From CAZTXD01 sp964617995 (lineage in GTDB: Bacteria > Actinomycetota > Acidimicrobiia > Spongiisociales > ZC4RG35): a DNA stretch of 64,000 nt. Shown piece after piece: positions 63,926 to 64,000 of the stretch. The position numbers and the translations under genes were made by a program. The notes beneath the pieces are model-generated. The model made no database searches. It saw only the letters and a list, made by a program, of their open reading frames with translations, and was not told the DNA's origin. The stretch lies in contig CAZTXD010000003.1 of assembly GCA_964617995.1 (NCBI GenBank), positions 6,565-70,564 on the forward strand. Reading direction: 5' to 3'. Numbering within the stretch: position 1 is the first letter of the stretch; every line of letters starts with the position of its first letter.

Positions 63926-63961
63926 CGTCACCTTTGGGTTCTCCTTCCGTCGGGAGCCGAC

Positions 63962-63990
63962 AACTTACGCTGCCCCAGCCGGACTGTCCA
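63962..63990 (-). promoter_or_regulatory. sigma-70-like promoter for the small ORFs
   Basis: On the minus strand TGGACA (63985-63990) and TAAGTT (63962-63967) are spaced by exactly 17 bp, and the leader ORF starts about 37 nt further on. Confidence 0.5.
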
Positions 63991-64000
63991 GCCATTTAGC

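Noticed and set aside
1..64000. tRNA or rRNA genes
   Set aside because: The few TTCGAA-type matches (near 914 and 43805) lie inside clear coding frames with no cloverleaf; no rRNA motifs were seen.
1..64000. prophage, transposon or integrated element
   Set aside because: No integrase, transposase, recombinase, tail or capsid signatures and no flanking repeats were found apart from the palindromes.

Overview
The window is high-GC bacterial DNA, densely packed with genes and free of rRNA, tRNA, CRISPR, transposase or integrase genes that I can see. Several things suggest an actinobacterium, probably Acidimicrobiia: SLH-like repeats carrying a paired GC...CP cysteine motif, Thr-rich lipoprotein linkers, many GTG starts, DinB/mycothiol-type enzymes, and a TAnnCT -10-like box a few bases before start codons that lack a Shine-Dalgarno. 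The lineage is inference. A 100-base run of N at 11806-11905 shows that this is a draft or metagenome-assembled contig.

Left part (1-13.6 kb): a truncated membrane protein; an SLH-transglycosylase wall protein; a Bcr/CflA-type drug transporter; L-2-hydroxyglutarate oxidase; an AhpD-like protein; the azlCD branched-chain amino acid exporter; a lipoprotein; a HAD hydrolase; purine nucleoside phosphorylase; an ATP-dependent DNA ligase; a hotdog thioesterase; and a secreted SLH-metalloprotease broken by the gap. 13.6-22.5 kb: nitroreductase/PNPOx pair, a three-gene ABC exporter behind a SoxR/MerR-type promoter, the histidine-degradation genes hutU and hutF, a DinB-like protein, dusB and a thioesterase. 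22.5-31.6 kb: cupin, Maf, amidohydrolase, two tandem S41 proteases, msrA, an O-methyltransferase with a receiver-like partner, a second transglycosylase and an orphan MalK-like ATPase.

31.7-38.5 kb: glycogen metabolism (glgX and glgC, convergent), a cNMP-binding protein and three uncharacterised proteins. 38.6-48.8 kb: a two-gene molybdenum hydroxylase with the Fe-S subunit fused to the catalytic subunit, a BrkB/YihY protein, LigC coupled to two ABC-2 transporters, and a LigD-type polymerase. 48.8-64 kb: a small conserved protein, thiolase, a large class V aminotransferase, SRPBCC protein, ECF sigma factor with a probable anti-sigma factor, cupredoxin, SDR-fold protein, upp, MOSC-VOC-cobO operon, an MFS-monooxygenase-like fusion, and a terminal operon of membrane protein, ECF sigma factor and a domain-swapped Ada protein.

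The most unusual items are: the sigma factor overlapping an O6-methylguanine methyltransferase whose Ada zinc domain sits at the C-terminus instead of the N-terminus; a family of about 50-bp near-perfect palindromes placed just after stop codons (three copies); the SoxR-like 19-bp-spacer promoter; and the widespread leaderless-promoter signature. Apart from 63598-64000, which holds a terminator, a promoter and two tiny ORFs, no gene-free stretch exceeds about 300 bases.
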